Notes under the pieces: generated by a model
The model's input: only the letters and a program-made list of their open reading frames with translations
Databases searched by the model: none
What the model was told of the DNA's origin: nothing
Made by a program: the position numbers and the translations under genes
Source of the DNA: an uncultured Lachnospiraceae bacterium
Lineage (GTDB): Bacteria; Bacillota; Clostridia; Lachnospirales; Lachnospiraceae
DNA: 39,721 nucleotides
Assembly: GCA_905234595.1 (NCBI GenBank)
Contig: CAJOID010000057.1
Location: forward strand, 1-39,721
Direction: 5' to 3'
Part shown: positions 17,353 through 25,635 of the stretch, one piece after another
Layout of the letters: every line of letters begins with the position of its first letter
Position numbering within the stretch: position 1 is the stretch's first letter

Positions 17353-17594
17353 CTATATAATTGAATCTTTCAAAATCTCAAACAGTTCATCAATGGTATT
17401 CAAATCAGTCAACTCACGTCCCTTACCGATACCAAGTCATCGTCATATAATTCATTTTCAAGATCAGAATGCATATCGGCATCTATGGCTACAACCCGTC
17501 GTTTACGATCCAAACAGAACTTGACCATATCATCATAGTAATGGTTGTGATCTGTCCATATGTCATTGAGACTTATAGGTTCTTTAATAATCAT
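17353..17594 (-). pseudogene. DUF5674-like small protein, reading frame disrupted
   Basis: The first frame (17409-17594) starts MIIKEPISLNDIW and continues DDMVKFCLDRKRRVVAIDADMHSDLEN. This resembles DUF5674 proteins, whose N-termini read MIIKEPIS, followed by a DMVK, VVDIEK and MA-GGELHAD pattern. The frame then runs out. In another frame, GIGKGRELTDLNTIDELFEI continues to a stop at 17353, which resembles the C-terminal end of such proteins. Family members have a longer stretch between the two parts, so a frame-changing loss near 17433-17442 is likely; its length cannot be fixed. Function of DUF5674 is unknown. The gene starts 10 nt after the surface-protein stop. Confidence 0.5.
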
Positions 17595-17604
17595 CCTGAG
17601 TCCC

Positions 17605-18975
17605 TCAGGCTGCGGCTACTGCAGGCTTCTTGTCCTTCTTGAGGAACATAAATACCGAACCGGCTGCAAGTGCTATAGCCAGGAACCACTTCGGATGGAT
17701 CGGATCACCGGTCTTGGGTGATGCGTCGAGCATCTCCGATGCAACCAGGTTATTCGTATCCGCATAGATCACGTAAGGTGAGAAGTGGGTCGCGGTAAAT
17801 GTCACCGTAGGTGTTCCGTTGACCGTATTAAATCTCGTACCCAGATCCTCAAGCTGTCCGTTGGATACTGCAGCCACCTTGTTATTTCCGCCATACTGAC
17901 GAAGTTCATCAGGTATTGGAAGCGTGATCTCAACCGTAAGTCCGGTAGTATCGGTGATCTTGGTATTACCGGTCGAGTCATAGAGGCTTATATCGCAAGG
18001 CCAGTACTTAAGTGCATCCAGACCTCCGAATCTGTTATTCAATGCATTCTCGACCAGGTTGGTAGCTTCGTTGGTCTCTGTAACCTTGACTATGAAGCTG
18101 TCCGTAGATCCTCTGACTGTTGCGGAAGCCAGATCCACATTGCTCACACCGCCCTTGTTGACCTGAACCTGGGTGGATCCGGTAGCAGTCCTGCCGGTTG
18201 CCGGCGGTCTTCCGCTGTTGCCGGTTGCGTACTTGACGGTACCCGATGAGGATGAAGGAGCATCCTTATAATTCGCTGTAACAGTCACGTTCTTGCCCGG
18301 CATCTTAAATGTCGTAGCAGACAATGTCGTACTTGCAAGCGATACATCAGCCGTAGTCCACTTATCAAACGCCTTGCCCTTCGCGGGATCATTGGCAGCT
18401 ATAACTACAGTAGATCCTTCTGCATATGTACCGGAACCGCTACCGTTGATGACAGTCACGGTATACGTCTTCGCATTCGAACTGTTACCTGATGAGCTGT
18501 TGCCGGATGGTGATTTGTTTCCGCCGGAATTACCGGATGACGATCCACCGCCGCCTCCGCCTCCGCCGCCTCCGGATGCGTTCTTCTCAAACTGGGCATA
18601 AATGTCGGTATCCTTGGTAATATTTGTAAAGTCTGCCGGCTTCCAGCCTGTGAACGTATAACCCTCTCTCGAAGGATTGGCAGGTGTCTGAGCCGCTTCA
18701 CCGTCAGCTATATACTGCTCACTGACTATACTGTCATCATAGTTGTAGAATACGACATGGTGCTTATCGGAGGAGTCCACCTTCTCATATGTTGCCTTGA
18801 ATGTGGTATCTTCTACGATATTGGTCAGTCCATCTGAGCTTACCGGATATCTGTCCCACCCCTTGAATGTATAATTCTCAACTGTGGGAGCTTCCGGAGC
18901 AGATACATCATTACCATAGGTTACTTCCTTGGTCGTGATAACATTGTTATCCTTGTCAATGAATGTAACGTATAC
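17605..18975 (-). CDS. Surface protein, C-terminal part: B-repeats, Gly-rich linker and SPKTG wall-sorting signal
   Basis: This frame continues the large upstream surface protein after a frame break near 18970-18980. From the break it reads VTFIDKDNNVITTKEVTYG and NYTFKGWDRY, an InlB/Listeria-Bacteroides type B-repeat, then a second repeat (YTFTGWKPADFTNITKDTD). A run of ten glycines and a Ser/Gly/Asn-rich linker follow, then a divergent B-repeat (KAFDKWTTADVSL) and a beta-rich domain ending HFSPYVIYAD. The C-terminus has SPKTGD, a hydrophobic segment (WFLAIALAAGSVFMFL) and KKDKK, which form a complete sortase signal. An internal ATG at 18780 (MDSSDKHHV) is unlikely to be a real start because homologous sequence continues upstream. 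The gene for a class B sortase lies 7 kb away. Confidence 0.85.
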   Translation of the reverse strand, partial: VYVTFIDKDNNVITTKEVTYGNDVSAPEAPTVENYTFKGWDRYPVSSDGLTNIVEDTTFKATYEKVDSSDKHHVVFYNYDDSIVSEQYIADGEAAQTPANPSREGYTFTGWKPADFTNITKDTDIYAQFEKNASGGGGGGGGGGSSSGNSGGNKSPSGNSSSGNSSNAKTYTVTVINGSGSGTYAEGSTVVIAANDPAKGKAFDKWTTADVSLASTTLSATTFKMPGKNVTVTANYKDAPSSSSGTVKYATGNSGRPPATGRTATGSTQVQVNKGGVSNVDLASATVRGSTDSFIVKVTETNEATNLVENALNNRFGGLDALKYWPCDISLYDSTGNTKITDTTGLTVEITLPIPDELRQYGGNNKVAAVSNGQLEDLGTRFNTVNGTPTVTFTATHFSPYVIYADTNNLVASEMLDASPKTGDPIHPKWFLAIALAAGSVFMFLKKDKKPAVAAA

Positions 18976-21900
18976 GTCGTAGTCTCTGTTATCGGTACGG
19001 TAGGAACTTCAGTATCAGAGTATACATTGTCATTCGCGGAACTCTCCCACCCGAGGAAGGTCTTGCCGCTATGAGAGTTCGGATTCCATCCGCGAGGTAT
19101 CTGTGCGCACTCACCTGATGCAACATCCTGGACCTCAAGTATCTGCGCATCTCCTTCGTTCTCGGGATCTTTGAATGTTACCTTATAAGTAACCGCCGCT
19201 GCCGTTGCCTGGATGTAGGAGTGGTCATCGGCGTACTGCTCTGCAAATGATCCCTCGGGAGTGTTGAAGGTGACCTTGCCGGTGCGGGCAGATTCTTCAA
19301 CATACGGATTATACCTTGAATCCTTAACCTCATCCTCTCCGACATCCGTCTTCTTGGTAGATTCCTCGGAATGATATCCCTGATAGAATTCACTTGCGTT
19401 ATTATTATGATCTTTATCTTTATATACTGTCTGAGAGAATACATATTCATCCTGAATATTTGTATTCATACCCGGTATTGATATCTGTTTCAGATTGCTG
19501 TCCAGGAAAGCATCTCTCTTGATGGTCTTGACCGTAGTAGGAAGTTCTACCAGGTAGAGGCTGTCAGTAGCCGCAAAAGCTCTCTCGGGAACTATGCCCA
19601 GAGATGATTCGGAGAGATTAACTGTTTCCACATCATCACAATCCATAAATGCTTCATCCTGCATGGAGGTGATACCCGCAAGTTCCTTGGCAGCCACTAC
19701 GGTATTGCTCGTTCCCTGTCCTCTCGTCTCCAGGCACTGTACTACAGATGTCTTGGAATTACCGGACAATCCGTATATAATCGCATCCTCGCAGGTAAAG
19801 TTCGTGCCCGTAAAAGCGACATCCGTAAGCTTAGAACACTCTCTGAACGGACGAACGCCTATGGAAGTCGTATCACCGGATATTGCGACGTTTTCAAGAT
19901 TCTCATCTCCATAGAATGCGTAATCTCCGATCGTACTTGTTCCGGTTATATCTACACTCTTCAGGGCAGATAAACCTGCGAAAGCATACGGTTCGATGTT
20001 CTTGATAGACTCTAGCGTCAGTTCCTGCAGATCCTTATTGGCACCCAGATTGGTTATACCGGATGCAGTGGAAGTAGCTTCAGCATGTGTAGCATCCCAA
20101 ACACCTGCGGAATGATTTGCCTTGAATACATACAGATTATTACTGGATGTACTATCCGGATAATAAACTATATCGCCGATAGAGTAATCTTTTGTGGTAC
20201 TGAAGACTTCAGCAGCTACATTGCCGTCTGAATCCAGATTCGAGAACAGTCCCTGCTCTATGGATTCAACACCATACGGAACATCCAGATCATATATGCT
20301 GTCAGCACATGTTATCTGATCCTGCGTAAATTGAGACTTGTTTCCCTGCTGGTAATCGGTATCCGTCCACGCCTGGATCGATCTTGCAAGATTCGTGAAG
20401 TCTTCATTTGACATAAATGGATAATCCTTAAGAGCCTTATCTGCATTGGTCGCATACTCTGATGACATCCTGGTCAGATATGCCTTGGTTGGATATGCGA
20501 CAAGCTCATTCTCCTCGCCGGCAGGTCTGTCGGGATTAAACTCAACCTGAAGGAAGGTCGGCCATCCGCTGTAGTAAGTAATGTATGTAGGTGGCTGGGT
20601 TCCGACGTTTATATTATTGTTTGCATCCATAGCGTAGTTGAATGGAGCGTATGTACCGTCTATGGGACCGACGAAGTTAAGCTGAGGATGCTGGTCAAGT
20701 GCTCTGCTTGTGCCCTCACTGTTCTCACAGTTCAGGGCGTGATCGCCGACAAGAGCCTGTGTATCAAATGCTCCGTCTCCAATCTCCAGATAATAGTTAT
20801 ACGGTTCTGTAAAGTATACTGTCTGAAGATTGTGACAGCCCCTGAATGCACCGGCCTCTATCTTATTAACACTGTTGGGGATATACACCTTGTAAAGTGA
20901 ACAGTTATTATTGAAACCGGTCGATGAGATCGTGGATACACCGTATCCTCCGATCGTAGCGGGAATCGTTATTACATGGCAGTCCGGATCGATATGCGAA
21001 GATACCAGATTATTACTGGTGTCTACCACAAATGTATTCTCGTGTGAAGGAGATTCCTCGCAAGGCACAACTATCTCATAGCACCCGCGGTTGGATGTAT
21101 TGTCATACAGGAATGCCGCCGAGTGATCCTTTGCCGTCTGATGAAGATCAGTATTATCGCATGCTTCGAAATAGAAATCCTCATTCAGAGTCGCAAGCCA
21201 GTCATCTATATCACAATATTGTATCCCATTGCTGTAGTTTCCATCAGCTTGCTTCATGCCATGATGGAATGTCGGTTGAACCGTATACGTTCCATCAGCG
21301 GCCTTCGTACCGTTCTCTATTGTTTCAGAATGGGTTCCTCCATATGCTGCTGCATCAACATAAGGATCACCGTCGATGATGTCGAATTCAAAATTCAGCT
21401 CTGTTGAATTGTCATTGGATGCAAGATTACGCGGGGCCAGAAGACTCATCTTCTTAAGCGCGGTACATCCGTCAAAGTAATGAACGGGAACCTTCTGTTC
21501 CAAAGACCTGGGAATTACGATCTCCTGTAAGCCGTTACAGTCATTAAAGATGTTATATCCGATTATGTTCAGATTGGAATCACCTGCCGAATCCGCAAGA
21601 TTGATCTGACTTAAGGAGCTGCAGCCCCTAAAGCAACGGTCACCCAAAGCATATACATGGATCGGCAGTGAGAAAGAATTCAGGTTGACACAGTTCTCAA
21701 ATGCGGAAGCACCTACTATGGAAAGATCCGAATTAAGCCAGGGGCCCTCATCATTCGGATTGATAGATCTTAGCTTGGTACAGTTCATGAATGCGCCGTT
21801 ACCGATGGTATTGAGCTGATTGGAGAAAGTAACACTCTGCAGGGATGTACAGTTGTAGAACGCATAGTCACCAATGCCGGCCAGGTTTGTGCCTATATTC

Positions 21901-23219
21901 AGGTTGACCAGCTTACCCTGATTATAGAAGACGCCTCTGTCCGGATAGCATGTCACTGTTTTGTCTGCATTTGTAGTTGTAGACGGCTCGGTGACGGACC
22001 ACTTGCCGGTAAACTCATTCTGGGCATTCTTGATCGGAACGATGGACTGCATTCCGATATACTTGATCTTGCAGTCGTATACGCGGCCCGTAAGCCCTGT
22101 CGGATCGGAGACACTGAACCCTGTTTCATCGGTAACAACCACGTCGGTGGTCTTGTTCCAATAATACAGTGTCTGATCAGATCCACCCGGTGACCATGTA
22201 TCTACATCATCGATGTAGCAGGGAGCATAAGTAAGGACTTCCGGCATGCGAACCTCAAAATAGGCAAATAACTGATTCCATCCGTTGATATCGTAACGGG
22301 TATTTCCATCCGCATCCACTGTTCCCTGCGTATTATCAAATACGGGAACCCAATATGGGATCCTGTATGCAGGTTTACCGACAGAAACGCCGGAATCTAT
22401 ATAACCGGCCTCAGCATTCATTGCATTGGTAAATTCTGAAATATAATGGCCATCCTCATCGGACCAGAATTCTACGTTTTCATTAAGAGTACCACTGTTC
22501 AGATTGGTTGAGTTAATCTCGCCCAGAGTCAGTCTGGGCTGTGCTTTTAACGCCGCGATAACAGCGGGATCCTGTTCAAAATAAGTTGTTTTGCAATGGG
22601 TTCCGCGACCAACAACAACCTCGGGAGCTGAGGTGGCGTAATAGAGGAATTTACCCTCCCTGCTTACGGCGCAATATGAATAACGTCCGCTGGATGTATT
22701 GTTGGCATATGCATAATAAGCATCTACGACATCGGGGATCGTAAGATTACCTGATAAGTCGATCTTCTCATCATTGATTCCAAGGACTACGGCAAACTGT
22801 GCGCCCGAATTATCTCTTATGAATGCAAATCTGTATGTATCGCTTTCATCAACGTAAATCTGCTCATCGGCCTTTATGTAGGGAACACGGCTGTACCACG
22901 TAGGATCAACCGCAGCATCGTTTACAGTTTCATAAGCTGAATTGTCGGAACCGGTAAAGTGAACCGCCCTGACCTGATTCTTGTTGTAAGTGATAACCTT
23001 GGTATTGGGATCTATAACGGAGTCATCAGAATAAACACTTGTTGTACTCTTCGCACTCGTCGGCTCAACCGGTATAGCTGCAACAGCGATCGCTGACGCG
23101 AGGAACAGTCCGCCAAGTGTTCGCCGAACCTGTTTCTTCATACGTCTTTTACCGGTTTTCTTCCTGGGGGTCACTTCCGATGCATTTGAAGCAGACGTTT
23201 TGGTTGTATTAGTAGCCAT
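18921..23219 (-). CDS. Surface protein, N-terminal part: BspA-like leucine-rich repeats
   Basis: This is the secreted N-terminal part (about 1,415 residues before the break) of a wall-anchored protein of about 1,870 residues. The start has GAGGAG just upstream. A long basic n-region (TPRKKTGKRRMKKQVRR), a hydrophobic core (LGGLFLASAIAVAAIP) and a probable cut after TSA at about 57 form a signal peptide. From about residue 440 many LRR_5 repeats occur, with the pattern IGDYAFYNCTSLQSVTF or IGNGAFMNCTKLRSI; further clusters lie at about 750-870 and 1060-1260. A B-repeat begins near the end (YKVTFKDPENEGD). The frame ends out of register after TETTTYT, near 18975. BspA-like proteins bind host or matrix molecules; the ligand here is unknown. 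Confidence 0.88.
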   Translation of the reverse strand: MATNTTKTSASNASEVTPRKKTGKRRMKKQVRRTLGGLFLASAIAVAAIPVEPTSAKSTTSVYSDDSVIDPNTKVITYNKNQVRAVHFTGSDNSAYETVNDAAVDPTWYSRVPYIKADEQIYVDESDTYRFAFIRDNSGAQFAVVLGINDEKIDLSGNLTIPDVVDAYYAYANNTSSGRYSYCAVSREGKFLYYATSAPEVVVGRGTHCKTTYFEQDPAVIAALKAQPRLTLGEINSTNLNSGTLNENVEFWSDEDGHYISEFTNAMNAEAGYIDSGVSVGKPAYRIPYWVPVFDNTQGTVDADGNTRYDINGWNQLFAYFEVRMPEVLTYAPCYIDDVDTWSPGGSDQTLYYWNKTTDVVVTDETGFSVSDPTGLTGRVYDCKIKYIGMQSIVPIKNAQNEFTGKWSVTEPSTTTNADKTVTCYPDRGVFYNQGKLVNLNIGTNLAGIGDYAFYNCTSLQSVTFSNQLNTIGNGAFMNCTKLRSINPNDEGPWLNSDLSIVGASAFENCVNLNSFSLPIHVYALGDRCFRGCSSLSQINLADSAGDSNLNIIGYNIFNDCNGLQEIVIPRSLEQKVPVHYFDGCTALKKMSLLAPRNLASNDNSTELNFEFDIIDGDPYVDAAAYGGTHSETIENGTKAADGTYTVQPTFHHGMKQADGNYSNGIQYCDIDDWLATLNEDFYFEACDNTDLHQTAKDHSAAFLYDNTSNRGCYEIVVPCEESPSHENTFVVDTSNNLVSSHIDPDCHVITIPATIGGYGVSTISSTGFNNNCSLYKVYIPNSVNKIEAGAFRGCHNLQTVYFTEPYNYYLEIGDGAFDTQALVGDHALNCENSEGTSRALDQHPQLNFVGPIDGTYAPFNYAMDANNNINVGTQPPTYITYYSGWPTFLQVEFNPDRPAGEENELVAYPTKAYLTRMSSEYATNADKALKDYPFMSNEDFTNLARSIQAWTDTDYQQGNKSQFTQDQITCADSIYDLDVPYGVESIEQGLFSNLDSDGNVAAEVFSTTKDYSIGDIVYYPDSTSSNNLYVFKANHSAGVWDATHAEATSTASGITNLGANKDLQELTLESIKNIEPYAFAGLSALKSVDITGTSTIGDYAFYGDENLENVAISGDTTSIGVRPFRECSKLTDVAFTGTNFTCEDAIIYGLSGNSKTSVVQCLETRGQGTSNTVVAAKELAGITSMQDEAFMDCDDVETVNLSESSLGIVPERAFAATDSLYLVELPTTVKTIKRDAFLDSNLKQISIPGMNTNIQDEYVFSQTVYKDKDHNNNASEFYQGYHSEESTKKTDVGEDEVKDSRYNPYVEESARTGKVTFNTPEGSFAEQYADDHSYIQATAAAVTYKVTFKDPENEGDAQILEVQDVASGECAQIPRGWNPNSHSGKTFLGWESSANDNVYSDTEVPTVPITETTTYTLHSLTRITMLSRPRK

Positions 23220-23264
23220 TTCTTCTCCTCATTTTGCAAAATATCTTGTCATTAAATTCTGATA

Positions 23265-24046
23265 TCAAGATCGTAACGGACATGTGGATTTAGCAATATG
23301 TACTGATGATCCGTCTATTCCATTAGAAGATAAATATCTTCGAAACATATCTACTTCTACATCAAAATGTGGACCAAACATTATACTCTGGACAACGTTT
23401 TCACAGAACAAATCATCAAAGCAAACTGCAAGCGGATAAAACTCACGCAGTCCCTTTTTCGTGACAATATATCGTAATTGTTTAGCTTTTCTAAAAGGGC
23501 AAGAACAAATTCTTACTTCATTCTCAGCACGAAATGATGGATGTTTATATGCAGTAGACCATGCCCATGCATTATCTAACAAGTCGTTATTTCTTTCACT
23601 ATATCATTTGCTGTTCCAGCAGACATATAATAATCATTCAATAGTTCAGATATGCGATGATCATTCAGGTCTTCTTCGTAATACACTTCAAGTTTTATTG
23701 CTCTACCTCGCAGGAAAGAATCATCGATCTTATCAGAATCAAACACTAAGCATAAACCATGCCCCTCCTGCGCGTATCTTGACCACTGTGCAGCGTCATC
23801 TTTGTTTTTTGATAAGCAAAAAGCATATTTTGCCTCATCCTTATACAGTCTGATCCGATTATCAATTAAATCATCAACATCAACAGAATACTTTGTTTTA
23901 AGTGTGCTTTTTAAAATATCAAAAAAGTAATCCGTTTCTTTGCCATCATTCATATACTTGACATTGCCAAGCCATATTTCATTGCTTTTCAACATACTGT
24001 CAAATGATGACATCGTTGTATAATGATACAATATTTTCTCACCCAT
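23265..24046 (-). pseudogene. DUF2971 domain protein, reading frame disrupted
   Basis: The first frame (23576-24046) starts MGEKILYHYTTMSSFDSML and includes YMNDGKE, YAFCLSKNKDDAAQWSRYA and GHGLCLVFD, the typical DUF2971 series (HYT, then ND-E, S--D-W--YA, G-C--F). The second frame (23265 to about 23595) continues with YKHPSFRAENEVRICSCP, the usual late K--F--E-EVR element, and ends at 23265. The frames are joined near 23580-23595 by a shift; whether one base or a short segment is missing cannot be told. DUF2971 proteins are of unknown biochemical function and are often found beside defence or toxin genes. Here the gene lies 22 nt behind an NT/HEPN pair. The segment is visibly more AT-rich than its neighbours, which suggests transfer. 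Confidence 0.72.
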
Positions 24047-24068
24047 GCTCTTTTCTCAATTTACTCAG

Positions 24069-24473
24069 TCATTTCTCAGCCCACATCATATTAAGATATG
24101 CTTGTATAGTTGAAAACACATTTTCAGCACGCTCTATCTGCTCTGAAGCCTGTTCTTTGGACACAAGGAAAAAATCCTGGTAATCCGCTTTTTCTCTAAG
24201 CCGATAGGAAGCATCGATCAGTTTCGACAGTTCTTTATCAAACACACCGGTTTTAACATAATTATGATTGAAATAAGCAATTATTCCCGAGTGTTTGCTT
24301 GAATCAAACTGATTCAAAGCCGTAACTGCACGTAACATATGGAATATGGCGTAATAGGATCTATTAATGGCGGCTTTGTATTTTCCGTTTTGTTCAAGAA
24401 CTTTTGCGCTTTCCAGATCCTCTTCAGCACATTGAAAACGATACTTGGACAGTTCAATTATGCTGCTTTCCAT
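24069..24473 (-). CDS. HEPN domain protein (HepT-like ribonuclease toxin candidate)
   Basis: This helical protein of 134 residues has the HEPN motif R38-x6-H45 in INRSYYAIFHMLRA, followed by the conserved charged helices of the COG1895-type HEPN family. HEPN proteins of nucleotidyltransferase-HEPN pairs are RNases or tRNA-targeting toxins that the partner neutralises, often by adding AMP. The start overlaps the end of the nucleotidyltransferase gene by 16 nt, the typical arrangement of such modules. The candidate catalytic Arg and His are both present. Toxicity is inferred from family and context, not shown. Confidence 0.82.
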   Translation of the reverse strand: MESSIIELSKYRFQCAEEDLESAKVLEQNGKYKAAINRSYYAIFHMLRAVTALNQFDSSKHSGIIAYFNHNYVKTGVFDKELSKLIDASYRLREKADYQDFFLVSKEQASEQIERAENVFSTIQAYLNMMWAEK

Positions 24474-24790
24474 AGAACTACCCCCTCCTTTCTTACATTC
24501 GAGTAAAAGGGAGAGGTTTCCATATACTTTCTGTATGCAGATTCATCTATGTCAATTACGGAAAAGACCTTATCAAACTTCAGATTAAGTTCAACAACAG
24601 CATCAGATAACGCATCTTCAACACTGCGATCAAGATTCCCCTTAACTATTACGGCCACATCTACATCGGACTCCTCGGTATTTGTGCCTCTGACCACGGA
24701 GCCATATACTATGATGCTTATCACCTGATCGCGGAGCGCACCGCAAATTCCATCCACAAGATCTTTTGCAAACAGATTGATTTGAAGCAT
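24458..24790 (-). CDS. Minimal nucleotidyltransferase (MntA-like antitoxin)
   Basis: This 110-residue protein is a minimal polymerase-beta fold nucleotidyltransferase: G30-S31 in YGSVVRGTNTEESDVDVAV and the metal pair D42/D44 are in the expected GS-x10-D-x-D spacing. It is the likely partner of the overlapping HEPN gene and may inactivate it by AMPylation, as shown for MntA/HepT. I chose the ATG at 24790 (MLQINLFAK), with AGGAG about 13 nt upstream. A longer frame to 24856 has no family-like sequence. The module may act as toxin-antitoxin or anti-phage system. Confidence 0.82.
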   Translation of the reverse strand: MLQINLFAKDLVDGICGALRDQVISIIVYGSVVRGTNTEESDVDVAVIVKGNLDRSVEDALSDAVVELNLKFDKVFSVIDIDESAYRKYMETSPFYSNVRKEGVVLWKAA

Positions 24791-24990
24791 AGCGATTCTT
24801 ATTCTCCTCAAGCCCTCGCATCCTTGCAGATATACCACAGAGCATCCTTGCTCCATGTGATCACTCTATAAATCCAAATGCGTCAATACACAGATAAGGA
24901 CATGCGCTGTCCCTAATCTCTGTATCGGATATATACACTGAAATCTTTATATTTCGGGCATTTTATAAATGTACATGGTTTCGGAACATA

Positions 24991-25025
24991 AAAATACCCA
25001 ATATCATTTTACTAGATATTGGGAT
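24991..25025. terminator. Hairpin terminator between the NT/HEPN unit and the heptad-repeat gene
   Basis: A 9-bp stem CCCAATATC / GATATTGGG (24997-25005 with 25015-25023) has T-rich flanks on both sides, including TATTTTTAT on the minus strand. It lies downstream of the small gene that ends at 25079. The rest of 24791-25078 shows no convincing gene. Confidence 0.65.
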
Positions 25026-25078
25026 ATTTTCAAGACTAAAGTTCTATATATTGTGGAACGTCACTAGTTATCTTCCAC

Positions 25079-25306
25079 CTAAAATAAACCGGCAGCTATC
25101 AACTTCTCTTTATATTCCTCCGCCAGTTTTCGATTCACTTCGGCTTCATGTCGTTTCACCTCGGCTTCATGTTTGTAGGATACGGCTTCCTGTTTGTAGG
25201 TTTCAGCCTCCCATTTATATTCTTCTATTATGTCGGAAATGTAGAGTCGTTCTTTCACGTATATAGCTCCCCATTCTTCTTTCTTACGGGCCTCCACCAC
25301 AGCCAT
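25079..25306 (-). CDS. Small coiled-coil protein with five 7-residue repeats
   Basis: I do not recognise this 75-residue protein. After 29 residues (MAVVEARKKEEWGAIYVKER at the start) come five tandem heptads of the type YKxEAEV (residues 30-64) and a short AAGLF end. The repeats and charge pattern predict a continuous coiled coil. No good ribosome-binding site or promoter was found, and the frame is open for only 11 codons upstream, so it may be a remnant of a larger protein such as a mobile-element protein. It sits between a palindromic element and a terminator, in an accessory stretch. Confidence 0.4.
   Translation of the reverse strand: MAVVEARKKEEWGAIYVKERLYISDIIEEYKWEAETYKQEAVSYKHEAEVKRHEAEVNRKLAEEYKEKLIAAGLF
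25115..25219 (-). repeat. Five tandem 21-nt repeats coding heptads
   Basis: Five imperfect 21-nt units encode consecutive heptads (for example YKWEAET, YKQEAVS, YKHEAEV, KRHEAEV). The regular length suggests growth by slippage or unequal exchange. Confidence 0.7.
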
Positions 25307-25420
25307 ATCATCAGAACACGATACTATAATTGTAGTTCAAAGCATTTGCACGTACCATTGACGTATTAACCAAAATCAGGCCACCAAAAACACCGAAAGA
25401 GAGGGGGCAAATTCATTCCG

Positions 25421-25611
25421 GGAGGGCTTGTATATATCTACGCAAAACAATTAGCGATGAGCACTTAGCGAAGCGACGTTTTGAATGGGCTCTGTCGAGG
25501 ACTGTCTGAGGAGCGAAGCGACGAGTTCCGCAGACAGAGTCCGCGCAATGAAAAACGGCGGTGAGCTTAGTACTCATCAGCCGTTTTGCGTAGATATATA
25601 CAAGCCCCTCC
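25421..25611. repeat. 191-bp palindromic element with long terminal inverted repeats (MITE-like or structured RNA)
   Basis: The left arm 25421-25448 and the right arm 25583-25611 are perfect inverted repeats apart from one extra G in the right arm. Inside, 25454-25486 pairs imperfectly with the stretch just before the right arm (for example GATGAG with CTCATC, and CGTTTT with AAAACG), so almost the whole element folds into one extended hairpin. The centre holds two competing pairings around CTGTCTG / CAGACAG. The 12-mer AGCGAAGCGACG occurs twice. It starts 24 nt after the sortase stop. No coding frame or clear target-site duplication was seen. A non-autonomous mobile element is the simplest reading; a structured 3' RNA is the alternative. 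Confidence 0.75.
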
Positions 25612-25635
25612 AGGATAAACGCCGGCCTATCCGGA

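Noticed and set aside
18540-18575. A GC-rich simple repeat as a possible regulatory element
   Set aside because: It is the coding sequence for the ten-glycine linker of the surface protein.
23225-23275. Promoter for the surface protein (TTGATA, 17 nt, GATATT)
   Set aside because: The spacing fits but the -10 box is a poor match, so it is not listed as a feature.
25115-25219. CRISPR-like tandem repeat
   Set aside because: The 21-nt units are contiguous without spacers and encode regular heptads.
25421-25611. Simple rho-independent terminator of the sortase gene
   Set aside because: At 191 bp with 28-29 nt end arms and no T run after the hairpin, it is far outside the usual form of a terminator.
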